Assembly (NCBI GenBank): GCA_947038155.1 | Contig: CAMQVH010000002.1 | Coordinates: 124,001 to 188,000, forward strand | DNA from: an uncultured Bacteroides sp. | GTDB taxonomy: Bacteria > Bacteroidota > Bacteroidia > Bacteroidales > Bacteroidaceae | Direction of reading: 5' to 3' | DNA length: 64,000 bases | In this document: piece by piece, positions 43,099 through 52,482 of the stretch | Layout of the letters: every line of letters begins with the position of its first letter | Numbering within the stretch: the first letter of the stretch is position 1 | The notes under the pieces: model-generated | The model's input: the letters and a program-made list of their open reading frames with translations, nothing else | Told to the model about the DNA's origin: nothing | The model's database searches: none | Position numbers and translations under genes: made by a program

Positions 43099-44343
43099 AT
43101 GAAAGCAACAACTTATGCACCTTTTGCCAAACCGCTTTATGTCATGGTAAAGCCCGTGGGAGCCGTATGCAACCTCGCATGCGAATACTGCTATTATTTG
43201 GAAAAGGCAAATCTATACAAAGAAAACCCAAAACATGTAATGAGCGATGAGCTACTGGAAAAGTTTATCGACGAGTATATCAACTCTCAAACCATGCCTC
43301 AAGTGCTTTTTACCTGGCACGGTGGAGAAACGCTGATGCGTCCGCTTTCTTTTTATAAAAAGGCGATGGAGCTGCAAAAGAAATACGCCCGCGGACGTAC
43401 GATTGACAATTGTATCCAGACGAATGGAACCTTGCTTACAGACGAATGGTGCGAGTTCTTCCGTGAAAACAACTGGCTGGTAGGGGTTTCCATTGATGGC
43501 CCGCAAGAGTTTCATGACGAATACCGCAAGAACAAAATGGGCAAACCTTCTTTCGTCAAAGTAATGCAAGGGATCAATCTCCTGAAAAAACATGGAGTAG
43601 AATGGAACGCTATGGCTGTTGTGAACGATTTCAATGCCGAATATCCATTAGACTTTTATAATTTCTTCAAAGAAATAGATTGCCATTATATTCAGTTCGC
43701 TCCGATTGTTGAACGCATTGTTTCACATCAGGACGGTCGTCATCTTGCCTCTCTGGCAGAAGGTAAAGAAGGGGCATTGGCTGATTTTTCCGTAAGTCCG
43801 GAACAATGGGGTAACTTTCTCTGTACAATTTTTGATGAATGGGTAAAAGAAGATGTGGGCAAATTCTTCATACAGATATTCGATTCCACATTGGCTAACT
43901 GGATGGGCGAGCAACCGGGCGTATGTACAATGGCGAAGCATTGCGGACATGCCGGCGTTATGGAATTCAACGGAGACGTATACTCTTGTGACCACTTCGT
44001 ATTCCCGGAATATAAATTGGGAAATATCTATAGCCAGACTTTGGTGGAAATGATGCATAGTGAACGACAGCATAACTTCGGGACAATGAAATACCAATCA
44101 CTCCCAACCCAATGCAAGGAGTGCGACTTTCTATTTGCCTGCAACGGAGAATGTCCAAAGAACCGCTTCAGTCGGACAGCGGACGGCGAACCCGGCCTAA
44201 ACTATCTGTGCAAAGGATATTACCAATACTTTCAGCATGTAGCTCCCTATATGGATTTCATGAAAAAAGAATTAATGAATCAACAGGCTCCTGCCAATAT
44301 CATGAAAGCACTAAAAGACGGAAGTTTAAAAATAGAATATTAA
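43099..44343 (+). CDS. chuR: Anaerobic sulfatase-maturating enzyme (radical SAM, formylglycine-forming)
   Basis: It converts the active-site Ser or Cys of sulfatases to formylglycine, so all sulfated-glycan use (chondroitin sulfate, heparin, mucin) depends on it. The radical SAM cluster is Cys24, Cys28 and Cys31 ([10 protein letters not shown]). The SPASM region carries the auxiliary cluster cysteines ([31 protein letters not shown]; about residues 276-355). Length (414) and cysteine positions agree with the characterised B. thetaiotaomicron anSME (BT0238, chuR) as I remember it. No sulfatase gene is in the window, consistent with a global maturase. The S46 peptidase genes start 31 nt downstream and may be read through. 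Confidence 0.95.
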   Translation: MKATTYAPFAKPLYVMVKPVGAVCNLACEYCYYLEKANLYKENPKHVMSDELLEKFIDEYINSQTMPQVLFTWHGGETLMRPLSFYKKAMELQKKYARGRTIDNCIQTNGTLLTDEWCEFFRENNWLVGVSIDGPQEFHDEYRKNKMGKPSFVKVMQGINLLKKHGVEWNAMAVVNDFNAEYPLDFYNFFKEIDCHYIQFAPIVERIVSHQDGRHLASLAEGKEGALADFSVSPEQWGNFLCTIFDEWVKEDVGKFFIQIFDSTLANWMGEQPGVCTMAKHCGHAGVMEFNGDVYSCDHFVFPEYKLGNIYSQTLVEMMHSERQHNFGTMKYQSLPTQCKECDFLFACNGECPKNRFSRTADGEPGLNYLCKGYYQYFQHVAPYMDFMKKELMNQQAPANIMKALKDGSLKIEY

Positions 44344-44374
44344 CATCATAATTTATAATTGTTATCATAAAGTA

Positions 44375-46534
44375 ATGAACAGACTAAGACTTTATTTATT
44401 AGCGCTGACAGCGCTGCTGGTATGTACCGTAAAAGCGGACGAAGGTATGTGGTTATTGCAACTAATGCAACAGCAACATTCCATAGATATGATGAAGAAG
44501 CAAGGATTAAAACTGGAAGCCCAGGATTTATATAATCCCAATGGTGTCTCTTTGAAAGATGCAGTCGGTATATTCGGAGGAGGATGTACAGGAGAAATCA
44601 TTTCACCGGAAGGCTTGATCCTGACTAACCATCACTGCGGTTATTCTTCTATCCAGCAACACAGTAGTGTAGAACACGATTATCTGACAGATGGCTTTTG
44701 GGCTACATCCAGAGACAAGGAACTGCCTACTCCGGGACTAAAGTTCACCTTCATCGAACGTATCGAAGATATAACAGATATTGTGAATGCTAAAATCGCC
44801 GCCAAAGAGATTACAGAATCCCAGTCATTCACCGGTGCTTTCCTTGAAGGACTGGCTAAAGAACTCTATGAAAAAAGTGACCTGAAAGATAAGAAAGGAA
44901 TTGTACCGCAAGCCCTTCCTTTCTACGCAGGAAACAAATTCTACCTGTTCTACAAGAAAATATATCCGGATGTACGTATGGTTGCCGCTCCTCCTTCTTC
45001 AGTAGGTAAATTCGGTGGCGAAACAGACAACTGGATGTGGCCCCGTCATACCGGTGACTTCTCCATGTTCCGTATCTATGCAGATGCCAACGGAGAGCCG
45101 GCTGAATACAGTGCAAGCAATACTCCGCTGAAAACGAAGAAACATCTGTCAATCTCCATCAAAGGTTTAAAAGAAGGAGACTATGCAATGATCATGGGAT
45201 TCCCCGGAAGAACCAGCCGTTATCTGACTGTGTCAGAAGTAAAAGAACGCATGGAATCAACCAATGAACCGCGTATCCGCATTCGTGGTGCACGCCTGGC
45301 TGTTTTGAAAGAAGTGATGAACGCCAGCGATAAAATCCGTATTCAGTATGCAAACAAATATGCAGGCTCCAGTAACTACTGGAAAAACTCGATCGGAATG
45401 AACAAAGCGATCATTGACAATGACGTATTGGGCACTAAAGCAGAACAGGAAGCTAAATTTGCAGAATTTGCAAAGGCACAAAACAATACCGAATATGCCA
45501 ATGTTGTGAAAAAGATCGATGATCTGGTAGCACAAACAGCTCCTCTCAATTATCAACTGACTTGCCTGACTGAAGTTTTCTTCGGAGCTATCGAATTTGG
45601 TAACTCAATGTTAACTAAAACACGGGAAGCTTTGGTTGATAAAAACGACTCTCTGATCAAAGTTCGTCTGGAAGGTCTGAAAGAAAACTTCAAAAGCATC
45701 CATAACAAAGACTATGATCATGAAGTAGACCGCAAAGTAGCTAAAGTACTGCTTCCTCTCTATGCAGAAATGATTCCGGCAAACCAACGCCCTGCTATCT
45801 ATAAAGTGATCGAACAGAAATATAAAGGAGACTACAATAAGTTCGTAGACGACATGTACGACAAGTCTATTTTTGCTAATCAGGCTAACTTTGATAAATT
45901 CCTCAAAAAGCCGACAGTAAAAGCTATTGATGAGGATCTGGCTTTGCAATATGCTCAATCCAAATACGATCAATACGGCAATCTCCTTGATCAGCTAAAA
46001 GAGCTGGACAAAGAACTTGCTCTGCTCCACAAAACTTACATCCGCGGTTTAGGTGAAATGAAATTACCTGTTCCTTCATATCCGGACGCAAACTTCACCA
46101 TTCGTCTGACCTATGGTAACGTAAAACCATATGATCCGAAAGATGGCGTGCACTATAACTATTACACAACAACAAAAGGTATTCTTGAAAAAGAAAATCC
46201 GGAAGATCGCGAATTTGTGGTACCGGCCAAGTTGAAAGAACTTATAGAAAAGAAAGACTACGGTCGTTATGCATTACCTAACGGTGATATGCCTGTCTGC
46301 TTCCTGTCAACCAATGACATTACCGGTGGTAACTCCGGCAGTCCGGTATTGAACGAAAACGGAGAATTGATCGGCTGTGCATTCGATGGCAACTGGGAAT
46401 CTCTGAGTGGTGATATTAACTTTGATAACAACCTGCAACGTTGTATCAATCTTGATATCCGCTATGTCTTGTTTATCCTTGAGAAATTAGGTAACTGCGG
46501 CCATCTGATTAATGAAATGACTATCGTAGAATAA
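44375..46534 (+). CDS. S46 family dipeptidyl peptidase, DPP7-like
   Basis: Secreted serine peptidase (signal peptide about 1-21) that removes dipeptides from the N-terminus of peptides in the periplasm. The chymotrypsin-like triad is present: His in LTNHHCGY (residue 86 or 87), Asp in the [12 protein letters not shown] region (near 225) and Ser in GGNSGSPV (near 653). Eighteen residues after that Ser the sequence is FDGNWE: Gly at the position that, in Porphyromonas DPP7 and DPP11, sets the S1 pocket. Gly fits DPP7, which prefers hydrophobic P1 residues. The next gene starts immediately after the stop and encodes the paralogue with Arg there. Confidence 0.93.
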   Translation: MNRLRLYLLALTALLVCTVKADEGMWLLQLMQQQHSIDMMKKQGLKLEAQDLYNPNGVSLKDAVGIFGGGCTGEIISPEGLILTNHHCGYSSIQQHSSVEHDYLTDGFWATSRDKELPTPGLKFTFIERIEDITDIVNAKIAAKEITESQSFTGAFLEGLAKELYEKSDLKDKKGIVPQALPFYAGNKFYLFYKKIYPDVRMVAAPPSSVGKFGGETDNWMWPRHTGDFSMFRIYADANGEPAEYSASNTPLKTKKHLSISIKGLKEGDYAMIMGFPGRTSRYLTVSEVKERMESTNEPRIRIRGARLAVLKEVMNASDKIRIQYANKYAGSSNYWKNSIGMNKAIIDNDVLGTKAEQEAKFAEFAKAQNNTEYANVVKKIDDLVAQTAPLNYQLTCLTEVFFGAIEFGNSMLTKTREALVDKNDSLIKVRLEGLKENFKSIHNKDYDHEVDRKVAKVLLPLYAEMIPANQRPAIYKVIEQKYKGDYNKFVDDMYDKSIFANQANFDKFLKKPTVKAIDEDLALQYAQSKYDQYGNLLDQLKELDKELALLHKTYIRGLGEMKLPVPSYPDANFTIRLTYGNVKPYDPKDGVHYNYYTTTKGILEKENPEDREFVVPAKLKELIEKKDYGRYALPNGDMPVCFLSTNDITGGNSGSPVLNENGELIGCAFDGNWESLSGDINFDNNLQRCINLDIRYVLFILEKLGNCGHLINEMTIVE

Positions 46535-48691
46535 ATGAGAAAACAAATTATATTTGCTATTTTTTCACTGGCAACTCTTAGCATCCACGCCGATGAAGGT
46601 ATGTGGATGCTAACTGACCTGAAAGCACAAAATGCAGTTGCCATGCGGGAACTCGGTCTGGAGATTCCTGTTGAAGAGGTATATAATGCCAATGGCATCT
46701 CTCTGAAAGATGCTGTTGTACACTTCGGCGGCGGATGTACCGGAGAAGTCATTTCTTCTGAAGGACTGGTACTTACCAACCATCATTGTGGTTACGGAGC
46801 TATCCAACAACATAGTAATGTAGAGCATGATTACCTGACAGAAGGATTTTGGGCCATGAACCGTGATGCAGAACTTCCCACACCGGGATTGACCGTCACT
46901 TTTATCGACCGTATCCTTGATGTAACCAGTTACGTAAACGATCAGTTGAAAAAAGATGAAGATCCGAATGGTACTAATTATTTGTCGCCAAGTTACCTGA
47001 GCAAAGTGGCAGAACGCTTCGCTAAAGATGAAAATATAGAAGTCACCCCTGCAACCAAACTTGAACTTAAAGCTTTTTACGGAGGAAATAAATATTATAT
47101 GTTTGTAAAGACCGTATACAGCGATATTCGCATGGTAGGTGCTCCCCCCTCTTCTATCGGTAAATTCGGAGCCGACACAGACAACTGGATGTGGCCCCGC
47201 CATACCGGAGATTTTTCCCTCTTCCGCATCTATGCTGATAAAAACGGCAAACCTGCCGCATATTCTAGAGACAATGTTCCTTTGCAGGTCAAAAAACATT
47301 TGAAAATCAGCATTGCCGGAGTACAGGAAGGTGACTTCACCTTTGTTATGGGATTCCCGGGACGTAACTGGCGATATATGATTTCCGACGAAGTGGAAGA
47401 GCGTATGCAGACTACCAACTTTATGCGTCAACATGTACGCAGTGCCCGTCAGAAAGTTCTGATGGAGCAGATGCTGAAAGATCCTGCCGTACGAATCCAT
47501 TATGCAAGTAAGTATGCATCTTCAGCCAATTACTGGAAAAATGCAATTGGTATGAACGAAGGATTAGTACGTCTCAAAGTACTGGATACCAAACGTAAGC
47601 AACAAGAAGAACTCTTGGCCCGTGGCCGCGAAAAAGGTGATGATTCTTATCAGAAGGCATTTGATGAAATACGTTCTATCGTTGCTCATCGACGGGATGC
47701 GCTCTATCACCAACAAGCCCTTAACGAAGCACTTGTCACAGCACTTGACTTTATGCGCCTCCCTTCTACGACTGAAATGGTCACTGCCCTTAAGTCAAAA
47801 GACAAAGAACAAATAAAAACAGCTACCGAAAACCTGAAACAAGCCGGTGAAAAATACTTTGCCTCTGTTCCCTTCCCGGAAGTAGAGCGAATGGTTGCCA
47901 AAACCATGCTGCAAACTTATGCCAATTACATTCCGGAGGAACAACGAATCAATATTTTCGAGATCATAAACTCACGTTTCAAAGGAAATATAGATTCATT
48001 TGTAGATGCTTGTTTTGAATATTCGATTTTTGGTAATCCCAAGAACTTTGAAAAGTTTATCAAAAAGCCAAGCTTATATAAGATAGGTCATGACTGGATG
48101 GTGCTTTTCAAATACTCCATCACAGATGGAATATTGAAAACTGCCATTGCCATGAAAGAGGCCAATCAGAACTACGACACTGCTCATAAGGTATGGGTAA
48201 AAGGAATGATGGACATGAGACAGGAAAAAGGAATACCTATCTATCCGGACGCCAATTCAACCTTACGACTGACTTACGGACAGGTACTTTCTTACGAACC
48301 TGCCGACGGAGTAGTTTATGACGCTCATACTACACTCAAAGGAGTTATGGAGAAAGAAGATCCAGGAAACTGGGAATTTGTAGTTCCGCAGAAGTTGAAG
48401 GAACTATATAAAGCCAGAGACTATGGACGCTATGGTAAAGACGGTGAAATGCCTGTCTGCTTTATTGTTAATACTGATAATACAGGAGGAAACTCCGGCA
48501 GTCCGGTATTCAATAGCAAAGGACAACTAGTGGGCACAGCTTTCGACCGCAACTATGAAGGTCTGACCGGAGACATCGCTTTCCGCCCCTCCTCACAACG
48601 TGCCGCCTGTGTAGATATCCGCTATACCTTATTTATTATCGATAAATATGCAGGAGCCTCCCACATTATTGATGAACTGAGTATTGAATAA
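46535..48691 (+). CDS. S46 family dipeptidyl peptidase, DPP11-like (Asp/Glu-specific type)
   Basis: Paralogue of the preceding gene (718 residues, signal peptide about 1-19) with the same triad motifs ([28 protein letters not shown]). At 18 residues after the catalytic Ser it reads FDRNYE, placing Arg where DPP11 of Porphyromonas has Arg673, the residue that selects acidic P1 side chains. The pair would therefore cover hydrophobic and acidic dipeptides. The ATG follows the previous stop with no gap, so translation is coupled. The stop codon abuts the inverted repeat at 48691. Confidence 0.93.
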   Translation: MRKQIIFAIFSLATLSIHADEGMWMLTDLKAQNAVAMRELGLEIPVEEVYNANGISLKDAVVHFGGGCTGEVISSEGLVLTNHHCGYGAIQQHSNVEHDYLTEGFWAMNRDAELPTPGLTVTFIDRILDVTSYVNDQLKKDEDPNGTNYLSPSYLSKVAERFAKDENIEVTPATKLELKAFYGGNKYYMFVKTVYSDIRMVGAPPSSIGKFGADTDNWMWPRHTGDFSLFRIYADKNGKPAAYSRDNVPLQVKKHLKISIAGVQEGDFTFVMGFPGRNWRYMISDEVEERMQTTNFMRQHVRSARQKVLMEQMLKDPAVRIHYASKYASSANYWKNAIGMNEGLVRLKVLDTKRKQQEELLARGREKGDDSYQKAFDEIRSIVAHRRDALYHQQALNEALVTALDFMRLPSTTEMVTALKSKDKEQIKTATENLKQAGEKYFASVPFPEVERMVAKTMLQTYANYIPEEQRINIFEIINSRFKGNIDSFVDACFEYSIFGNPKNFEKFIKKPSLYKIGHDWMVLFKYSITDGILKTAIAMKEANQNYDTAHKVWVKGMMDMRQEKGIPIYPDANSTLRLTYGQVLSYEPADGVVYDAHTTLKGVMEKEDPGNWEFVVPQKLKELYKARDYGRYGKDGEMPVCFIVNTDNTGGNSGSPVFNSKGQLVGTAFDRNYEGLTGDIAFRPSSQRAACVDIRYTLFIIDKYAGASHIIDELSIE

Positions 48692-48775
48692 ATGGATAAT
48701 GAAAAATGGATAATGGAAAATCTCTATGCAGAATGGCATCATCAATTCTCCATTATCCATTTTCCATTATCCATT
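48691..48775. repeat. Long inverted repeat with 14-bp tandem units in each arm
   Basis: The left arm has ATGGATAATG at 48692 and 48706; the right arm has CATTATCCAT at 48751 and 48765: both 14 bp apart. The arms pair over about 30 nt around a loop of about 25 nt. It spans exactly the gap between two convergent genes, touching both stop codons, and could act as a bidirectional terminator. Same design as 15157-15270. Confidence 0.85.
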
Positions 48776-48956
48776 AAATAAACTCTTCTACCATATACAT
48801 CTCATCTATCATTTCATTCATTGTTTCCTGCAAATTCAACACAGCTTCTTCAGGAGACTCTCCGTAAGCATTACATTGCATATTCACAGTCAACCAGGCA
48901 TAATATCCGCCGTCTGACGCCCGCTCAAGTACGTAATCTGTTTTATTCAGTTTCAT
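48774..48956 (-). CDS. HicB-like small protein without a HicA partner
   Basis: The 60 residues show the HicB N-terminal fold: VLERASDGGYYAWLTVNMQCNAYGESPEEAVLNLQE, the partial-RNase-H-like pattern of HicB antitoxins. There is no C-terminal DNA-binding part and no HicA toxin gene on either side. Its start overlaps the stop of the glycosyltransferase gene by 4 nt (ATGA), so it is coupled to that gene rather than to a toxin. A role as a stand-alone domain is inferred. Confidence 0.75.
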   Translation of the reverse strand: MKLNKTDYVLERASDGGYYAWLTVNMQCNAYGESPEEAVLNLQETMNEMIDEMYMVEEFI

Positions 48957-50080
48957 ATCGGTAAATAATTAGTAAATGTTGGTATTGAAGTAATTGCTGA
49001 TTGTGGAGCAGCCAGTTTTTCCAGTTCCACAATAATACGTCGTTCACCGCTGCGTACCCAACGAACGAAAATACGATTAGGAGAATACGTTCCGGCAAAA
49101 CGGAGTAAAGGCTTCAAATCAAAAGAATCACTGATAATCCCGGCTCCTGCCCTCATTGCATCATGAGCATTACAATCCTGCTCAATATGTGCCGGAACCA
49201 TCAATACAGGTTTTCCCAGATACATTGCTTCACAGATAGATTCGAACCCGGCAGTGGTAGCATAAGCGCGACAACCGGCCATCCCATTAAGAAACTTCAC
49301 ATCATCTATCTGATAGAAACTTAGTGTTTCGTCAATCCGGGTCACCTCCTCTGCATCTGCTTTGTCCCAGAAAAACCTCAAAGGAACTTCCGGATATATC
49401 GTATGAAATTCCTCCACACTATCTGCAAAACCGGAATTTACCATATATCCATGAATATAATTTCCTTCTTCCGGTTGAATAGCAGTTACTTCCTGCCGAA
49501 TTAAAGGAGGAACTACCACCACTTGTTGTCCCCTGTCCGGTTCCATATCATTGAAAGATAAAGCAAGTTTCTTCGAAGATCTAACAGCTGTCATCTTGGT
49601 GAAGAAACGCAGCATCCGCAATTCAAAAGAGTTTTTATCCGGAAATTCAAAATTCTGATGTAAAAACAAGTATTGGTGTCCGACGCAGACATATGGAACG
49701 GAGGGACGAAAGAGTGCGTAGGTAAGTCCCGTCAGAAGCTCGTAGAAGTTGATCACTACTTCCGCCCCCGTCTCCTTAATCCGCTGATTAATATAGCACA
49801 TACTGCGAAAATATTCCGGAATACGCAGTAAATTGTAAGTAAAGCTTTTCTTTAGATTCGCCCGTTTATTATCTGCCGCAGGCAAGAAATTAGGGCTGAT
49901 AAAACGTTTGACCGATGCCTGTATATTCCGGTTGAAAAACCCGGGCAAGATACGTGATGAACTCTCACCGACTAATACTTCCACTACTTCATGTCCATTA
50001 CGCAACAACATTTCTTCAAGGGTAATAGCTTGTGTCAAGTGTCCCCTACCCTCACCTTGTACAATAAATAAAAATTTCAT
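48953..50080 (-). CDS. GT-B glycosyltransferase (MGT/GT28-like)
   Basis: A 375-residue glycosyltransferase with the N-terminal GT-B motif VQGEGRGHLTQAITLEEMLLRNGHEV (residues about 7-32) and a C-terminal nucleotide-sugar site (GCRAYATTAGFESICEAMYLGKPVLMVPAHIEQDCNA, about 268-305) of the MurG/monogalactosyldiacylglycerol-synthase type. No signal peptide; it probably acts on a lipid or surface glycan precursor at the inner face of the membrane. The acceptor is unknown. It is coupled to a HicB-like gene downstream and divergent from the thioredoxin gene. I see no clear -7 box for it. Confidence 0.85.
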   Translation of the reverse strand: MKFLFIVQGEGRGHLTQAITLEEMLLRNGHEVVEVLVGESSSRILPGFFNRNIQASVKRFISPNFLPAADNKRANLKKSFTYNLLRIPEYFRSMCYINQRIKETGAEVVINFYELLTGLTYALFRPSVPYVCVGHQYLFLHQNFEFPDKNSFELRMLRFFTKMTAVRSSKKLALSFNDMEPDRGQQVVVVPPLIRQEVTAIQPEEGNYIHGYMVNSGFADSVEEFHTIYPEVPLRFFWDKADAEEVTRIDETLSFYQIDDVKFLNGMAGCRAYATTAGFESICEAMYLGKPVLMVPAHIEQDCNAHDAMRAGAGIISDSFDLKPLLRFAGTYSPNRIFVRWVRSGERRIIVELEKLAAPQSAITSIPTFTNYLPI

Positions 50081-50275
50081 GAGGCTATCATTATTAGTTT
50101 ATTTCTTATTTATTTGTTTTTCGTTATGCAAAGTTCCCTTTTCCAGATTACAATAAGATGACTCTACAATTACTATTTTATGAACAAAAACAGCTTTTTC
50201 CCGTTATATTAGTAAAATAGAAATTATATTTGCAGTCTTCAAAGACTGATATTTAAATTTAAGAAAGGAAAGATT
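50081..50275. promoter_or_regulatory. Divergent gap with thioredoxin promoter
   Basis: TATATTTG at 50225-50232 is a perfect plus-strand -7 box with a 43-nt leader. The leader opens with the small palindrome CAGTCTTCAAAGACTG (50234-50249), which could fold or be bound. Nothing clear was found for the leftward glycosyltransferase. Confidence 0.55.
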
Positions 50276-50575
50276 ATGGAAAAGTTTGAAGATTTAATAC
50301 AGTCACCGGTACCCGTTTTAGTTGATTTCTTTGCAGAATGGTGTGGACCATGCAAAGCGATGAAACCGGTTTTAGAAGAATTGAAAACAATGGTAGGAGA
50401 TAAAGCCCGTATTGTGAAGATAGATGTTGACCAACATGAAGATTTGGCTACTAAATATCGCATACAGGCAGTGCCGACTTTTATTTTATTCAAAAATGGA
50501 GAAGCCGTATGGAGACATTCCGGAGTTATCCATAGCAGTGAATTAAAAGGAATCATCGAACAAAATTACGCATAA
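50276..50575 (+). CDS. trx: Thioredoxin
   Basis: Cytoplasmic disulfide reductase of 99 residues with [12 protein letters not shown] (Cys near 24 and 27) and the cis-proline loop QAVPTFILF (near 66). Length and motif are those of classical thioredoxin. It is followed 14 nt later by a signal-peptide-bearing thioredoxin-like gene, so the two probably form an operon covering both sides of the inner membrane. Its own -7 box is at 50225. Confidence 0.93.
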   Translation: MEKFEDLIQSPVPVLVDFFAEWCGPCKAMKPVLEELKTMVGDKARIVKIDVDQHEDLATKYRIQAVPTFILFKNGEAVWRHSGVIHSSELKGIIEQNYA

Positions 50576-50589
50576 AAAGAAAATAGCGA

Positions 50590-51054
50590 ATGAAGAAAGT
50601 ATTAGCAATGGTAGCATTTGTCATGTTGAGCGTTATCGTATACGCTTTCAATGACAAACCGGATACCAATCAAGGTAAAAAAGAGGTAACAGGTAACGGT
50701 GAAGTCGTCGTAATGGACAAAGAAATGTTTCTGAAAGACGTCTTCGATTATGAGAAATCAAAAGAGTGGAAATACAAAGGTGACAAACCCGCCATCATTG
50801 ACTTATATGCAGACTGGTGCGGGCCTTGTCGCCAGACAGCTCCAATCATGAAAGAATTGGCAAAGGAATATGCAGGGAAAATAACAATCTACAAAGTCAA
50901 TGTAGACAAGCAGAAAGAACTTGCTGCCTTGTTCAACGCAACAAGCATTCCATTGTTTGTATTCATTCCTATGAAAGGAGACCCGCAACTTTTCCGTGGA
51001 GCGGCTGATAAAGCAACTTACAAGAAAGCTATCGATGAATTTCTGCTGAAATAA
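50590..51054 (+). CDS. Exported thioredoxin-like protein
   Basis: The 154-residue protein has a signal peptide (about 1-19, IVYA-F) and one thioredoxin domain with LYADWCGPCRQTAP (Cys near 77 and 80) and the cis-Pro loop TSIPLFVF (near 120). It should work in the periplasm, probably as a reductase or oxidant-defence partner. The domain starts only after a 50-residue linker. It lies 14 nt after trx, and the 22-bp array/hairpin at 51065 follows its stop. Confidence 0.9.
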   Translation: MKKVLAMVAFVMLSVIVYAFNDKPDTNQGKKEVTGNGEVVVMDKEMFLKDVFDYEKSKEWKYKGDKPAIIDLYADWCGPCRQTAPIMKELAKEYAGKITIYKVNVDKQKELAALFNATSIPLFVFIPMKGDPQLFRGAADKATYKKAIDEFLLK

Positions 51055-51064
51055 AGAGCCCCCA

Positions 51065-51153
51065 TTATAGTGACACTATCCGGTCAGGATAATGACATTA
51101 TAATATAAAAATGGTGACACTATCCGGTGTGGATAGTGTCACCATTTTTATAT
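51065..51153. terminator. Double hairpin: 22-bp-period palindrome array acting as bidirectional terminator
   Basis: A perfect 23-bp stem (51103-51125 with 51131-51153, loop GGTGT) with A/T ends fits a two-way terminator between convergent genes. To its left lies a degenerate copy (51065-51081 with 51087-51103, loop GGTCA). The core 7-mers GTGACAC, ATGACAT, GTGACAC, GTGTCAC start at 51070, 51092, 51114 and 51136, exactly 22 bp apart, the same geometry as the arrays at 24179 and 28749. Confidence 0.88.
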
Positions 51154-51165
51154 GCAGAATAAAGA

Positions 51166-51801
51166 TCATTTAAAGTATCCCACGGGATGATTCATCATAG
51201 GAATCTGACTGTCTTTCAGTTTCAGGACTTTCTTCAGCTGAGCGGCATCCATCGAAGCACGTGGCACTGTAGCCAGTTTAGCAGCAGAACAGAAAACAGA
51301 AATATTCTGAGAAACAATACCGGCATCCATGGCTCCCATTAATTGATTCTGTGTTTTCTGAGCATCACCAAAACGGGAAACATCACTGATTAACACCAAA
51401 GATACCGGAGCCGTTTTTACAAAAGCCTGACCACCCGCTACCGCTCCACGGTAATCTCCCTCAGCAATCAGATTTAACTGATGATTCTTTGCGTCATACA
51501 AGTAACTTCCTTCCGGCAATATCACATATACGTCTACATCCTGCTTATTCAAAGCGGAAGGAGCCGTTCGTTTTCCAGCATCCGAACGATTGATTCCGTT
51601 GGCCGCCCATAATAAGTCCGATAAATCAGCAAGAGTTAACGCTTTCGAAGCATACTCGCGCGTAGACTGACGTTCAGACAATGCCTTCATCACCGTACCA
51701 GTACGATTTAAATTAGGTTTTGGTAACTTAACAACCTTATCAGCAGCAAAAGCAGCCGCTGAAAGCATTAAACAAATGAACAATAGTTGTACCTTTCTCA
51801 T
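51166..51801 (-). CDS. Exported nitroreductase-fold oxidoreductase (SagB-type)
   Basis: FMN-dependent nitroreductase-family protein of 211 residues. The STREYASKALTLADLSDLLWAANGINR block (about 45-71) is the FMN-phosphate motif, and GVLSQNISVF-type helix (GIVSQNISVFCSAAKL, about 165) and the C-terminal MNHPVGYFK complete the fold. Unusually it has a Sec-type signal peptide (about 1-18, AAFA-A). The frame opens at 51858, but the terminator hairpin at 51841 and the -7 box TATATTTG at 51836-51829 fix the start at the Met of 51801. Its role outside the cytoplasm is unknown. Confidence 0.87.
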   Translation of the reverse strand: MRKVQLLFICLMLSAAAFAADKVVKLPKPNLNRTGTVMKALSERQSTREYASKALTLADLSDLLWAANGINRSDAGKRTAPSALNKQDVDVYVILPEGSYLYDAKNHQLNLIAEGDYRGAVAGGQAFVKTAPVSLVLISDVSRFGDAQKTQNQLMGAMDAGIVSQNISVFCSAAKLATVPRASMDAAQLKKVLKLKDSQIPMMNHPVGYFK

Positions 51802-51828
51802 AATTGTGGTATTTATAAAGTTGATAGG

Positions 51829-51836
51829 CAAATATA
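51829..51836 (-). promoter_or_regulatory. -7 box of the exported nitroreductase gene
   Basis: TATATTTG on the minus strand, 27 nt before the start at 51801 and just after the rubrerythrin terminator. Confidence 0.65.
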
Positions 51837-51840
51837 AACA

Positions 51841-51876
51841 AAAAAGGTCTGCATTCACTATAGAACACAGACCTTT
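51841..51876 (-). terminator. Terminator after rubrerythrin
   Basis: AAAAGGTCTG (51841-51850) pairs with CAGACCTTTT (51867-51876). On the minus strand the stem is followed by a T run (the As of 51835-51844). Confidence 0.8.
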
Positions 51877-51899
51877 TAAAAGTTATTTATAAGGCTTTA

Positions 51900-52460
51900 T
51901 TATTTCTTATCTCCGAAATAACGGTTGTAAAGTCCTTCAAAACCTTTACCATGACGAGCTTCGTCCTTGCACATTTCGTGTACAGTATCGTGAATAGCGT
52001 CCAAATTCAAAGCTTTAGCACGGGTAGCGATACGTTTTTTGTCTTCGCATGCACCTTGTTCAGCATCTTTACGCTTTTGCAGGTTAGTTTTTGTATCCCA
52101 AACACAGTCACCCAACAATTCTGCAAATTTAGAAGCATGTTCAGCTTCTTCCCAAGCATAGCGTTTGAAAGCTTCAGCTACTTCAGGATAACCTTCACGG
52201 TCAGCCTGACGGCTCATAGCCAAATACATACCTACTTCAGTACATTCACCCATAAAGTGATTATTCAGATCCTTGATCATTTCTTCGTCACAACCTTTTG
52301 CAACACCGATAACGTGTTCGTCAGCAAAAGACAATGCACCACCTTCTACTTCAACAACTTCTACGAATTTGCTGGCAGGAGCTTTACACAAAGGACATTT
52401 CTCAGGAGCTGCGTCACCTTCATAAACGTAACCGCATACAGTACATCTAAATTTTTTCAT
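51900..52460 (-). CDS. Reverse rubrerythrin (N-terminal rubredoxin, C-terminal diiron domain)
   Basis: Peroxide-reducing protein of 186 residues. Rubredoxin domain comes first ([28 protein letters not shown]: two CxxC iron sites at residues 6-9 and 22-25). The four-helix diiron domain follows (about 55-180) with the ligands in [26 protein letters not shown] and [18 protein letters not shown]. Classical rubrerythrin has the opposite domain order; this is the reverse type known from Clostridium, an oxidative-stress protein of anaerobes. It starts 22 nt after the PerR-like gene and is probably in its operon and under its control. Confidence 0.93.
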   Translation of the reverse strand: MKKFRCTVCGYVYEGDAAPEKCPLCKAPASKFVEVVEVEGGALSFADEHVIGVAKGCDEEMIKDLNNHFMGECTEVGMYLAMSRQADREGYPEVAEAFKRYAWEEAEHASKFAELLGDCVWDTKTNLQKRKDAEQGACEDKKRIATRAKALNLDAIHDTVHEMCKDEARHGKGFEGLYNRYFGDKK

Positions 52461-52482
52461 TTTCTTCTCAATTTTAAATTAA

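Noticed and set aside
46610..47500. 296-codon minus-strand frame opposite the second S46 peptidase
   Set aside because: The peptidase motifs run through the whole region on the plus strand; the antisense frame has no recognisable feature.
48774..48956. HicAB toxin-antitoxin system
   Set aside because: Only the HicB-like half exists and no HicA-type frame was found next to it.
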